A stretch of DNA of 64,000 nucleotides, taken from Acidaminococcus fermentans. GTDB lineage: Bacteria > Bacillota > Negativicutes > Acidaminococcales > Acidaminococcaceae. Numbering within the stretch: position 1 is the stretch's first letter; each line of letters opens with the position of its first letter. Location of the stretch: NCBI RefSeq assembly GCF_009696675.1, contig NZ_VULN01000014.1, forward strand, positions 1-64,000, written 5' to 3'. Below, piece after piece: positions 7,609 through 15,468 of the stretch. The position numbers and the translations under genes were made by a program. The notes under the pieces were generated by a model, which was given only the letters and a program-made list of their open reading frames with translations, made no database searches and was not told where the DNA came from.

Positions 7609-7957
7609 GGGGATGTACCGGTTTCGACGGGGGTAGATGGTGTGCGATAAGCGAGCTGGGATTCCGCCAACCCCATTAAACGGTGGAAACGCGTTATAAA
7701 CGCAGACGATTCTTACGCTTTAGCAGCTTAAATTGCTAACGTCTTTCCTCTTCATTCCTGCTGAAGAAGAATAGACGACACTTGCAGGATACCTGCCATC
7801 CAATTCTCGGAGGATGACAGGGAAACCCATCGAGATAGCAGGTCGACTGGCCCGTCTGCAGGCAAGCCGGCTGCGAAACAAAATATGCAGTCTGCGCTCG
7901 GAGAAGTTCGCATGGCAATGCTTTCGGACAGGGGTTCGACTCCCCTCATCTCCACCA
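7609..7957 (+). ncRNA. ssrA: Transfer-messenger RNA (tmRNA)
   Basis: tmRNA rescues ribosomes stalled on broken messages and tags the product for proteolysis. The 5' end GGGGATG pairs with CATCTCC at the 3' end, and CCA is encoded at 7955-7957. The 3' half has a T-arm-like GGTTCGACTCC. The tag frame at 7699-7731 reads N-A-D-D-S-Y-A-L-A-A then TAA; the resume codon is probably AAC or GCA. The ALAA ending is the usual protease signal. Its 3' end is a common target for integrating elements, and the sequence beyond it looks disturbed. Confidence 0.97.
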
Positions 7958-8097
7958 ATGCTTATTACGGGAACGGGTTAGCGTCACATACTGTTAAAAA
8001 CCTTGTAAACATGCGGGTTTTGGGGTTTTTAAACCAGTTTGGACGTTTCACACCGTTCCTTTTTTCATGCCTGTTTTGCCAACTTTTTGCCAACTTT

Positions 8098-8199
8098 TCA
8101 AAAATCAGCAGAGCAAAATTTGCGCACTTTTTCAAAGTCTGGAAAGCCGCGTTCCACACCGGCTGCCAGAGCCAGGGCCATAGTTTTCACATTCTTCAT
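8098..8199 (-). pseudogene. Short 33-codon frame, possibly a truncated gene
   Basis: An ATG at 8199 has AAAAAGGAGAG just upstream and opens a frame MKNVKTMALALAAG followed by a charged tail ending RKFCSADF. The start looks like the 5' end of a real gene whose remainder has been lost, perhaps by insertion or deletion next to ssrA. It could also be a genuine small protein. I cannot tell these apart from one sequence. Confidence 0.3.
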
Positions 8200-8280
8200 C
8201 TTGCATCTCTCCTTTTTGTGCATAAAAATAGGGCAGCCGGTTTCCCGGTGCCCTTGTATAACACTATGAAATTCAGGCAG

Positions 8281-8316
8281 AAGAAAAGCCCGCTGCCGGA
8301 GCAGGGGGATTTTCTT
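8281..8316 (-). terminator. Terminator after the small AT-rich gene
   Basis: AAGAAAA/TTTTCTT flanks a GC stem with GCTGC / GCAG around a CCGGA loop. It lies just past the stop codon of the gene at 8326. Confidence 0.6.
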
Positions 8317-8325
8317 CGATAAAAA

Positions 8326-8580
8326 TCAGTTTGGATTTGCCCATTTTTTTGCTTCGTCAAAAGCTTTTTTTAACGTACCATTTTCATCATCTTCAACAAT
8401 TTCAAACTTACCAGATACCTCACTATCCAGCAAACGAGGTTCGTTAATCAAATAAACATAGTCTTCTCCCGAATCATCTATGATTTTTATCCAAGGAACC
8501 TTGACCCCAACAACTGCATAAATTTTATTACTTGTAAACGCATCTACCCCTTGATTGGGGCCAATATACCTAACTTTCAT
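8326..8580 (-). CDS. Small AT-rich unknown protein
   Basis: The 84-residue product begins MKVRYIGPNQGVDAFTSNK and has a beta-rich middle with DDSGEDYVYLI, then an acidic FEIVEDDENG and a short helix. This pattern is common in small Firmicutes proteins of SH3-like fold with no known role. GAGAGGAG lies eight bases from the ATG at 8580; an upstream TTG frame overlaps that site and is rejected. Base composition is far more AT-rich than the surrounding genes and codon use differs, which suggests horizontal acquisition next to ssrA. Confidence 0.75.
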   Translation of the reverse strand: MKVRYIGPNQGVDAFTSNKIYAVVGVKVPWIKIIDDSGEDYVYLINEPRLLDSEVSGKFEIVEDDENGTLKKAFDEAKKWANPN

Positions 8581-8881
8581 CTTATTTTCTCCTCTCAACA
8601 GGCCATCCTTTTACTTTAAAGTCAATACTTTTTATCGTTTTTACATTAGCCAGGCATTGCCGTTTTTCTCAACCTGGCATGATGCGTTTGGCCACATACC
8701 GGCTTTTCTCCTGTATGGCGTTCTGGAGGGCTCTCTGGGCGGTTTTTTCTCTGCCGCCGCTCCATCATTCGTCCGTGCATACGGGATGACCGGGCGGGAT
8801 TGCTTCGCAGCCCTTGGTCATCCCCCTACGGATTTCTACCGGCCAATCGGTTAGGCTCCGCAGGGCCGGTCGCAGCGGTTC
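8581..8881. other. Intergenic region without a supported gene
   Basis: About 300 bases separate the AT-rich gene from the nrdD terminator. Short frames occur on both strands, but none has a good start and ribosome site, and none resembles a known protein. The half nearest nrdD is GC-rich while the other half is AT-rich, so a composition boundary lies inside it. Confidence 0.5.
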
Positions 8882-8935
8882 GGTCTCGAGTCTCGAGACA
8901 AAAAAGGGATGTTGCCCGTGCAACATCCCTTTTTC
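8882..8935. repeat. Hairpin plus tail element (copy 2), nrdD terminator
   Basis: The hairpin at 8900-8935 has GGGATGTTGC / GCAACATCCC arms between A and T runs and ends nrdD transcription. Its tail, GGTCTCGAGTCTCGAGAC at 8882-8899, is an internal direct repeat. On the minus strand the stem is followed by TTTTTTGTCTCGAG. The stem is closely related to those at 25784 and 38498. Confidence 0.7.
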
Positions 8936-8937
8936 TT

Positions 8938-11346
8938 TTACATCCCCTGCTTCTTGATGAAGGCCCGGATGGGTCCGAACCCTTCGATTTTGTTCAGGGT
9001 GTCTCCCTGGGTTACCAGCAGGGTGGGTGCGCTCTGCACCTGGTATTTTTCCGCCAGTTCCGGATGTTCTTCGGCGAAGATCTCTGTAAAGGCGGCTCCG
9101 TGTTTTTCCAGTTCTTTCACAGCCATTTTGCAGTTGGGGCAGGTGTGGGTCCCGAACAGGATCCAGCCTTTGTCCCTGCCGGCGCTGACCACCTGTTTGG
9201 CTTCAGTGGGAGCCGGTTTCACCACCGGTTTGCGGAACTGGGGCCGCTGGCCTTTGGCTTCTTCTTTGTTCAGATGGGATTGGCCCAGGTCATAGACTTT
9301 CCGGTCCTTGAATTCCTGGATCTTCCCGTCGTTCCAGTTCTGCACCGGCCGATAATATCCGGTGATCCGGCTGTAGACTTCGGTCTTCTTGCCGCAGTAG
9401 GGGCAGGTGTACTGTTCCCCGTTCAGATACCCGTGTTCCCGGCAGATGCTGTAGGTGGGAGACAAGGTAAAATAGGGCAGCTTGTAGTTGTTGGCAATCT
9501 TCCGCACCAGACCGGCGGCAGAGTTCCAATCCGGCAGTTTTTCGCCCAGGAAGGCATGGAATACGGTACCGGAGGTGTACAGGGTCTGGAGATCATCTTC
9601 CATATCCAGGGCGGTGAACAGGTCTTCCGTATACCCCACCGGCAGATGGGAGGAGTTGGTGTAATACGGGGTTCCGTGTTCGTTGGCGGTGATGATGTCC
9701 GGATACTGTTCCTTGTCGTGCTTGGCCAGCCGGTAGGTGGTGGATTCCGCCGGAGTGGCTTCCAGGTTGTACAGGTCTCCGTACTGTTCCTGGTAATCCT
9801 TCAGCCGTTCCCGCATATGGGTCAGCACTTCCTTGGTGAATTCCAGGGTTTCCGGATGGGTCAGGTCCTTCTGGAGCCAGTTGGCGTTGAGCCCCACTTC
9901 GTTCATGCCAATGAGCCCGATGGTACTGAAGTGGTTCTTGAAGGTGCCCAGGTACCGTTTGGTGTAGGGATAGAGCCCGGCATCCAGCAGCTTAGTGATT
10001 ACGGTCCGTTTGGTCTTCAGGCTCCGGGCGGCAATGTCCATCATATGGTCCAGTCGGCGGTAAAAATCATCTTTGTCCTTGGCCAGGTAGGCAATCCGGG
10101 GCATGTTGATGGTGACCACCCCTACGGACCCGGTGGATTCCCCGGACCCGAAGAAGCCCCCGGATTTCTTCCGCAGCTCCCGGAGATCCAGCCGCAGCCG
10201 GCAGCACATGCTCCGGACATCGCTGGGTTTCATGTCGGAATTGATGTAGTTGGAGAAGTAAGGAGTGCCATATTTGGCGGTCATTTCAAAGAGCAGCCGG
10301 TTGTTTTCCGTATCGCTCCAGTCGAAATCCTTGGTAATGGAATAGGTGGGAATGGGATACTGGAAGCCTCTCCCGTTGGCGTCCCCTTCGATCATGTTTT
10401 CGATGAAGGCCTTGTTCACCATATCCATTTCCTTCTTGCAGTCCCCATAGGTGAAGTCCTGTTCCTTACCCCCCACAATGGCAGGCACGTCTTTCAGGTC
10501 GTCGGGGACGGTCCAGTCCAGGGTGATGTTGGAAAACGGTGCCTGGGTACCCCACCGGCTGGGAGTGTTCACCCCGTAGATGAAGGACTGGACGCACTGC
10601 TTCACTTCCTTATAGCTCAGGTTGTCCTTTTTCACAAAAGGCGCCAGATAGGTATCAAAAGAAGAGAAAGCCTGGGCTCCGGCCCATTCGTTCTGCATGA
10701 TGCCCAGGAAGTTCACCATCTGGTTGCACAGGGTGGACAGGTGGCTCGCGGGAGAAGAAGTGATCTTCCCGGGGATGCCACCCAGTCCTTCCTGGATCAG
10801 CTGTTTCAGGCTCCAGCCGGCGCAGTAGCCGGTGAGCATGCTCAGATCGTGGATATGCATGGCAGCGCTTTTGTGGGCGTCAGCCACTTCCTTGTCGTAG
10901 ATTTCATTCAGCCAGTAGTTAGCGGTAATGGCTCCGCTGTTGGACAGGATCAGGCCCCCTACGGAATAGGTGACCGTGGAATTTTCCTTTACCCGCCAGT
11001 CGTTGACATGGAGGTAGTTGTCCACCAGTTCCTTGTAGTTCAGCAGGGAGGAATTCACGTTCCGGATCTGCTCCCGCTGTTTCCGGTACAGGATATAGGC
11101 CTTTGCCACATCGGCATAGCCGGAATCGGACAGTACCTTTTCCACACTGTCCTGGATGCTTTCCACGCTGATCAGATTGTCCTTAATCTTGGGATCGAAG
11201 TCGGCAGTGACTTGCAGAGCCAGCATGTTGATGATGCTGGGATGGTAGTTTTTGTGAAGTGCTTCGAATGCTTTGGTAATGGCACTGCTGATCTTGGTCA
11301 CGTCAAAATCAACGATCTGGCCATCGCGTTTTACCACTGAATACAT
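8938..11346 (-). CDS. nrdD: Anaerobic (class III) ribonucleoside-triphosphate reductase with fused redoxin domain
   Basis: NrdD makes deoxynucleotides in the absence of oxygen using a glycyl radical. The start at 11346 gives 802 residues: an N-terminal ATP-cone (MYSVVKRDGQ), the catalytic barrel, zinc cysteines (CREHG and CPYC), and the radical glycine in RITGYY near residue 663. After a linker, the last 75-80 residues form a thioredoxin/glutaredoxin-like domain with CPNC at about 736-739 and a cis-Pro segment, QSAPTLL. Known class III enzymes use either formate or a redoxin; the fusion points to redoxin. It has its own promoter and follows nrdG. Confidence 0.96.
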   Translation of the reverse strand: MYSVVKRDGQIVDFDVTKISSAITKAFEALHKNYHPSIINMLALQVTADFDPKIKDNLISVESIQDSVEKVLSDSGYADVAKAYILYRKQREQIRNVNSSLLNYKELVDNYLHVNDWRVKENSTVTYSVGGLILSNSGAITANYWLNEIYDKEVADAHKSAAMHIHDLSMLTGYCAGWSLKQLIQEGLGGIPGKITSSPASHLSTLCNQMVNFLGIMQNEWAGAQAFSSFDTYLAPFVKKDNLSYKEVKQCVQSFIYGVNTPSRWGTQAPFSNITLDWTVPDDLKDVPAIVGGKEQDFTYGDCKKEMDMVNKAFIENMIEGDANGRGFQYPIPTYSITKDFDWSDTENNRLLFEMTAKYGTPYFSNYINSDMKPSDVRSMCCRLRLDLRELRKKSGGFFGSGESTGSVGVVTINMPRIAYLAKDKDDFYRRLDHMMDIAARSLKTKRTVITKLLDAGLYPYTKRYLGTFKNHFSTIGLIGMNEVGLNANWLQKDLTHPETLEFTKEVLTHMRERLKDYQEQYGDLYNLEATPAESTTYRLAKHDKEQYPDIITANEHGTPYYTNSSHLPVGYTEDLFTALDMEDDLQTLYTSGTVFHAFLGEKLPDWNSAAGLVRKIANNYKLPYFTLSPTYSICREHGYLNGEQYTCPYCGKKTEVYSRITGYYRPVQNWNDGKIQEFKDRKVYDLGQSHLNKEEAKGQRPQFRKPVVKPAPTEAKQVVSAGRDKGWILFGTHTCPNCKMAVKELEKHGAAFTEIFAEEHPELAEKYQVQSAPTLLVTQGDTLNKIEGFGPIRAFIKKQGM

Positions 11347-11393
11347 GGCTCCATTCCCTCTTTCTCTTGATTGCTCTTCCAAAATGCTCTTTC

Positions 11394-11422
11394 ATTGTAG
11401 CCCGTATTGGAACGCTTGTCAA
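11394..11422 (-). promoter_or_regulatory. Promoter of nrdD
   Basis: TTGACA (11417-11422) and TACAAT (11394-11399) on the minus strand have a 17-base spacer. They lie about 50 bases before the nrdD start, so nrdD can be transcribed apart from nrdG. Confidence 0.85.
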
Positions 11423-11436
11423 TATATGGTGGTAAT

Positions 11437-11450
11437 ATACAACGTTGTAT
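11437..11450. promoter_or_regulatory. Perfect palindrome upstream of the nrdD promoter
   Basis: ATACAACGTTGTAT is a perfect 14-base palindrome 15 bases upstream of the -35. A related half-copy, ACAACATCTAGTAT (about 11449-11462), lies beside it towards nrdG. The pair resembles the tandem NrdR boxes found upstream of ribonucleotide reductase genes, but the match is not exact and nrdR is not in the window. Confidence 0.5.
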
Positions 11451-11463
11451 ACTAGATGTTGTG

Positions 11464-12174
11464 TCATACGCCCCGCAGTCCAACCTTGTCCGCCAGGGGC
11501 TCCAGCAAGGCTGCATACCGTTCCAGGGATTTTTTATCCGGAGCAGTGAAGCCGGCAAAGGGGACGGTGTCCCGGTCCTTGAAAGCCTGGAGATAAAAAG
11601 CCGGGATCTTTTTCCCTTTTTTGGCAAGGAGCGGCTCCAGGTAATCCCGGATTTTTTCAAACGAACGTTCGGTGTGGAGCTGTTCCACAACGGTTGTACG
11701 AAGCTCGAAGGGGACGGATCCGGAAAGGAGCTTATCCAGGCTCCCGGTCACCTGTTCCAGAGGGGATACCTCCCGGCCCACAGTAAGGGCGTAGTCTTCC
11801 GGAGCGTTTTTCCAGTCCATGGCCACGTAATCCACCAGGTGCCGGTTCAGGATCTCTCCCAGAAGGTCCGGATAACACCCGTTGGTATCCAGCTTCACCA
11901 AAAGATCTTTTTCCTTCAGCCGTGCCAGGAAGGCTGCCAGATCAGGCTGGAGACAGGGCTCTCCTCCGCTGACCACCACACCGTCCAGGATGCCTTTCCG
12001 GGCGTCCAGATAAGCCAGGACTTCCTGGATATCCTGGGCAGGCAGCGGGCCTTCCAGAAGCTCGCTGTTGTGGCAGTAGGGGCACCGGAGATTGCATCCC
12101 CCGGTAAACAAAGTGCAGGCCACTTTCCCCGGATAATCCACCAGAGAAACTTTCTGCCAGCCGGCAATGTGCAT
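11464..12174 (-). CDS. nrdG: Anaerobic ribonucleotide reductase activating protein
   Basis: This radical-SAM enzyme makes the glycyl radical on NrdD. From the ATG at 12174 (GGGAGGGAG upstream) it has 236 residues. The 4Fe-4S motif GGCNLRCPYCHN near residue 28 carries the CxxxCxxC ligands. GGEPCLQ near residue 86 is the GGE motif that contacts S-adenosylmethionine. The gene order here is nrdG then nrdD, the reverse of E. coli. The C-terminal part is longer than in the shortest NrdG proteins. Confidence 0.93.
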   Translation of the reverse strand: MHIAGWQKVSLVDYPGKVACTLFTGGCNLRCPYCHNSELLEGPLPAQDIQEVLAYLDARKGILDGVVVSGGEPCLQPDLAAFLARLKEKDLLVKLDTNGCYPDLLGEILNRHLVDYVAMDWKNAPEDYALTVGREVSPLEQVTGSLDKLLSGSVPFELRTTVVEQLHTERSFEKIRDYLEPLLAKKGKKIPAFYLQAFKDRDTVPFAGFTAPDKKSLERYAALLEPLADKVGLRGV

Positions 12175-12207
12175 GGTTCTCCCTCCCCTCTTTGGCAAAT
12201 CGGTATC

Positions 12208-12213
12208 ATTATA
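12208..12213 (-). promoter_or_regulatory. Candidate -10 of the nrdG promoter
   Basis: TATAAT on the minus strand lies about 35 bases upstream of the nrdG start. The -35 region is AT-rich but poor in consensus. Confidence 0.5.
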
Positions 12214-12305
12214 TCACGGAAGAAAAAATAATAAAGACTTGACAAAAACGTGTGTTCATGGGAAGCAAGGCAGGATGCGGCTGGGGAAATTTTCTCAAAT
12301 ACGGG

Positions 12306-12336
12306 AAAAGAGGACCCCTGGAGCAGGATCCTCTTT
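12306..12336 (-). terminator. Terminator after the first gltS gene
   Basis: AAAAGAGGA-CCC and GGATCCTCTTTT form a stem that on the minus strand ends in CTTTT. It follows the transporter gene at 12372. Confidence 0.75.
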
Positions 12337-12371
12337 TGGATGGAATGGATATTCTGTTGCCAATCTTTTGC

Positions 12372-13613
12372 TTACAGCCCCATGGCCATCTGCATGGTAT
12401 GTGCAATGTCCAGGAACTTACTGATGATAATGGCGTTGGTGATGTTGCTCAGGAACCCGCCGATCACCGGTACCACGAAGAAGGCCAGTTTGGAGTACCG
12501 GTACTTCTTGCAGACGGCGGTCATGGTCACCATGGAAACGGGCACAGCCCCCAGGCCGAACCCGGTGTGGCCAACGGCAATCACAGCGGCGTCGTAGTTC
12601 TTGCCCATTCCAAAGAAGTCCACGAAGTAAGCATAGAAGATGATGAACACGGCCTGTACCATGCACAGGATGAACAGCTGGAGCCCCATGCCGGCCAGGG
12701 TCCACAGTTTCATGGAAATGATGGACATAGATACGAACAGCCCCAGGGAGAAATCCCCAACGGTGTCGATGCCTTCATACAGGGCGGTATGATCTTCCCC
12801 TTTCTTGGCGTCAAAGAACAGACGGATCAGGATGCCGGCAAACATGCAGCATACGTGGATGGGGAAGGAAATGTGCAGGGCTTTCAGTACGGTGAAGAAC
12901 GCACCGCCGACCCCCAGTGCGAAGCACATCAGGTACATGGCCTGGACAATATCCCCTTTGTGCATCAGATTGCCCATGGTGGATTTTCCGGATTCTTCTT
13001 CCATTTCACCTTTTCCATCCAGGGCAGGATCTTCCAGGTGATGTCTCCGGACAATGAACCGGCCAAAAGGCCCGCCGATGATGGCCCCGGAAATCAGACC
13101 GAAGGTAGCAGCTGCAATGGCCGCTTCCAGAGCATTGCTCTGACCGAACTGTACGGCAATGGGTGCAAAGGCGGCAGCGTTGCCGTGGCCCCCGGTCATG
13201 GGAATGGAACCGGTCATCATGGACAGCAGAGGCGGAACCTTCAGCACCGTGCCCAGGCCCAGAGCGATGGCATTCTGGATGGCTGCCAGGACGGCAGCGG
13301 AAATGCAGAACAGCACCACATATTTGCCCCCGGTCTTCAGCAGGCTCAGGCTGGCGGCAGCACCGCTGGCAGCAAAGAAGATGCAGTAGAACAGGCTGTT
13401 GGCCACTTTGTAATCAAACTGCAGCTCGCAGATCCCGGCGTTGTAAAGGCACAAACTGATAATGGCAAAAATCGTACCGCCGACAACTGCACCAGGCAGA
13501 CAGTACTTTTTCAGGAACGGGAATTTGGCTCTCAGCCAGTCGCCGAACCAGATAGAAAGTACTCCCAATGCCAGTGTGTGGAACATGGATAATTTGATAA
13601 TCATCCTCTCCAT
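12372..13613 (-). CDS. gltS: Sodium/glutamate symporter (copy 1)
   Basis: GltS-family carriers import glutamate with sodium across the inner membrane. The 413-residue protein has about ten hydrophobic segments. SIPMTGGHGNAAAF near residue 155 and GLISGAIIGGPFGRF near 192 are the family's glycine-rich re-entrant region. AAGGGGGG lies six bases before the ATG at 13613. A second, diverged copy follows upstream at 13925. In an amino-acid fermenter these would feed glutamate to catabolism. Promoter and leader hairpin lie at 13695 and 13654. Confidence 0.9.
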   Translation of the reverse strand: MERMIIKLSMFHTLALGVLSIWFGDWLRAKFPFLKKYCLPGAVVGGTIFAIISLCLYNAGICELQFDYKVANSLFYCIFFAASGAAASLSLLKTGGKYVVLFCISAAVLAAIQNAIALGLGTVLKVPPLLSMMTGSIPMTGGHGNAAAFAPIAVQFGQSNALEAAIAAATFGLISGAIIGGPFGRFIVRRHHLEDPALDGKGEMEEESGKSTMGNLMHKGDIVQAMYLMCFALGVGGAFFTVLKALHISFPIHVCCMFAGILIRLFFDAKKGEDHTALYEGIDTVGDFSLGLFVSMSIISMKLWTLAGMGLQLFILCMVQAVFIIFYAYFVDFFGMGKNYDAAVIAVGHTGFGLGAVPVSMVTMTAVCKKYRYSKLAFFVVPVIGGFLSNITNAIIISKFLDIAHTMQMAMGL

Positions 13614-13653
13614 AATGAACCCCCCTTAAAGATATAAAGTATGATTCCAGATT

Positions 13654-13680
13654 GGCTGTCCCGCTCCAGAAGGGACAGCC
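13654..13680 (-). promoter_or_regulatory. Leader hairpin of the first gltS transcript
   Basis: GGCTGTCCC / GGGACAGCC forms a nine-pair stem around a loop containing CTTCTGGAG (minus strand). It begins within about eight bases of the predicted transcription start and ends about 40 bases before the start codon. A related hairpin with the same loop core lies at 15224-15247 in front of the second gltS gene. Confidence 0.65.
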
Positions 13681-13694
13681 GGTTTACATGTTCA

Positions 13695-13723
13695 ATTTTA
13701 GCAAAGAAACTGTGAAATCTCAA
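13695..13723 (-). promoter_or_regulatory. Promoter of gltS copy 1
   Basis: TTGAGA (13718-13723) and TAAAAT (13695-13700) on the minus strand have a 17-base spacer. The predicted start is near 13688, immediately before the leader hairpin. Confidence 0.85.
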
Positions 13724-13803
13724 GGATATTTTCCGAATATTGTTAACTGTAACTGTATTTTTATTATTTCCAATAGTCGTTTGTGTGTATTCTGTATACA
13801 TAT

Positions 13804-13844
13804 AAAAAAGGGGTGTTGCACCTTCCGTGCAGCATCCCCTTTTC
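13804..13844. terminator. Hairpin between the two gltS genes
   Basis: AAAAGGGGTGTTGC pairs imperfectly with GCAGCATCCCCTTTT. A and T runs flank the stem on both strands, so it could work either way. It lies upstream of the gltS copy 1 promoter and is related to the GGGCTGTTGC hairpin group. Confidence 0.65.
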
Positions 13845-13863
13845 TGTCAGCGGTCTTTTCATA

Positions 13864-13903
13864 TACAAAAAAGCGGTCCCCTGGAGTGGGACCACTTTTT
13901 GTT
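13864..13903 (-). terminator. Terminator after the second gltS gene
   Basis: AAAAAAGCGGTCCC pairs with GGGACCACTTTTT around CTGGAGT. The minus-strand copy ends in a T run just beyond the stop codon at 13925. Confidence 0.85.
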
Positions 13904-13924
13904 TCGCTGGATTTCCTGCTTCGA

Positions 13925-15172
13925 TCAGAGAACGAAGTTGGAGAAAATGGACAGGAAAATCGGGTTGTAGATATCGTCGCAGATAACGGACCAGGACGGA
14001 TACAGAACCCAGGCAACGGTGTGCCAGCCGTATTCTTCCATAACGGCTTTTTCGTTGGCCACAGCGTTGGGGCCGGAGCCGCAGCCCCAGCCGCAGTTCC
14101 CTGCGGTCATAACAGCAGCACCGTAATCCCGGCCGAACACGTTGTAGGAAACCAGGATGCCGAACAGAGCCATGAAGATGGCCTGTGCCAGGAGAACCAC
14201 ACCCATCTGGCCGGCTACAGGAGCCAGGGCGGTGATGTCGATGGTCATCAGCACCAGAGCCAGGTACAGTTCCAGGAACATATCCTGGATGGCGTTGAAT
14301 TCAGGCACATAGGTGTCTTTGCCCATGGCTTCCAGGATGTTCCGGCAGATGGCGCCGGCAAACAGGCACCCAATGAATTTCGGCATGGAAATCATGGGGA
14401 TGTTGTCCAGCAGGCAGTAGATGGGCATACCGATGGCAGCGAACAGCAGGGAGTAAGCAAAAGCAACTACCATTCTCTGGTTGTCCAGTTTGTTGATGGT
14501 TTCCTTGGTTTCTGCCTGAGGCTGATCGTTGGGGTCAGCTTTCAGGTGATGCCGGTGGATCAGGAAGGCAGCTACAGGGCCGCCGATCAGGGAGCCCATG
14601 ATGTTGCCCATGGTCCCGGCTGCCACCCCTACGGTCGTGGCATCAGCTGCGCCTCTGGCTTCAAAGATCGGCCCGAAAGCGGAAGCGGTACCAACACCGC
14701 CGGACATGGAAGCGGAAGAGCACTGGAGAGCCAGCAGCGGATGCAGGCCAACCAGATTGCCCACCACAACCCCAAGGATATCCTGGAGCGTGATCAGCAG
14801 GCAGGCAGCCACAGCAATGGCGACCACCAGCTTGCCACCGGCTTTCTTGATCAGCTGAGTGCTGAACCCGTAGCCCACACACAGGAAGAACAGGTTCTGG
14901 CACAGGTCTTTCATGATTTTGGTATCAAATTTAAAAGCAATGATACCGGATCCTTTGATGATGGCAATAATAATGGAAATGATAATACCGGAAACAACAG
15001 GTGCCGGGATGGCATATTTTCTCAGTACCTTGCTGTGGGCCACCAGGAACCGGCCCAGGAAAATCACGATGGCCGCAATGCCCAAGGTAGTCAGATACTC
15101 GAACTTGAACGTTGCGACGCTCCCTGCTTTGGTTGTCAAAGTACCGAAGTACTTCATAATTGCAGGCGACAT
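13925..15172 (-). CDS. gltS: Sodium/glutamate symporter (copy 2)
   Basis: This second GltS-family carrier has 415 residues and the same fold: paired five-helix repeats and a glycine/serine-rich re-entrant region (SASMSGGVGTASAFGPIF near residue 160; GNIMGSLIGGPVAAF near 197). A cytoplasmic KADPNDQPQAE loop divides it near residue 220. It differs from copy 1 across most of its length, so this is an old duplication or two separate acquisitions, and substrate preference could differ. It ends FSNFVL with its own terminator. Its promoter and leader hairpin parallel those of copy 1. Confidence 0.87.
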   Translation of the reverse strand: MSPAIMKYFGTLTTKAGSVATFKFEYLTTLGIAAIVIFLGRFLVAHSKVLRKYAIPAPVVSGIIISIIIAIIKGSGIIAFKFDTKIMKDLCQNLFFLCVGYGFSTQLIKKAGGKLVVAIAVAACLLITLQDILGVVVGNLVGLHPLLALQCSSASMSGGVGTASAFGPIFEARGAADATTVGVAAGTMGNIMGSLIGGPVAAFLIHRHHLKADPNDQPQAETKETINKLDNQRMVVAFAYSLLFAAIGMPIYCLLDNIPMISMPKFIGCLFAGAICRNILEAMGKDTYVPEFNAIQDMFLELYLALVLMTIDITALAPVAGQMGVVLLAQAIFMALFGILVSYNVFGRDYGAAVMTAGNCGWGCGSGPNAVANEKAVMEEYGWHTVAWVLYPSWSVICDDIYNPIFLSIFSNFVL

Positions 15173-15223
15173 ACAAAAGACCCCCTCTGAAATAATAAAA
15201 AATTATGAAACCTTTCGCAACAA

Positions 15224-15247
15224 TGCTGTCCCCTCCAGAAGGACAAC
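15224..15247 (-). promoter_or_regulatory. Leader hairpin of the second gltS transcript
   Basis: On the minus strand GGTTGTCC pairs with GGGGACAGC around a CTTCTGGAG-type loop. It is close to the predicted transcription start and about 50 bases before the start codon. The same arrangement and loop core occur at 13654-13680. Confidence 0.6.
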
Positions 15248-15264
15248 CCCTCGTTACGGCTATC

Positions 15265-15293
15265 ATTGTAGCATACTTCCGATTAAATAACAA
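15265..15293 (-). promoter_or_regulatory. Promoter of gltS copy 2
   Basis: TTGTTA (15288-15293) and TACAAT (15265-15270) on the minus strand have a 17-base spacer. Confidence 0.8.
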
Positions 15294-15423
15294 GAGAATA
15301 ATCAGAATATTACCAACTATAATTTTGACCTTATTCGTCGTTTAACGAAATCGTGTGTGCACTGGATATACAGTATACAGTATTTTCCTATAAATAAAAG
15401 TGATTGGCCTGCAAGTATGATGA

Positions 15424-15468
15424 CAAAAAAAATTGGGGCTGCTGCTTCGGCAGCAGCCCCAATTTTAG
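15424..15468 (-). terminator. Terminator after htpX
   Basis: A long stem, AATTGGGGCTGCTGC / GCAGCAGCCCCAATT, has a TTCG-type loop and eight T on the minus strand. It overlaps the htpX stop codon. Confidence 0.92.

Larger units (their letters stand above)
7958..8325. other. Gene-poor region after tmRNA, possible insertion scar
   Basis: About 370 bases between ssrA and the AT-rich gene at 8326 hold no gene that I can support strongly. Composition falls below that of the neighbouring operons. The region contains a 33-codon frame with a good ribosome site at 8098-8199 and a terminator at 8281-8316. I looked for a second copy of the tmRNA 3' end, as expected at an att site, and found none. Confidence 0.45.

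Noticed and set aside
8600-8880. Short minus-strand frames between the AT-rich gene and nrdD
   Set aside because: None has a good start and ribosome site, and the apparent C-terminal fragments do not match any family that I know.
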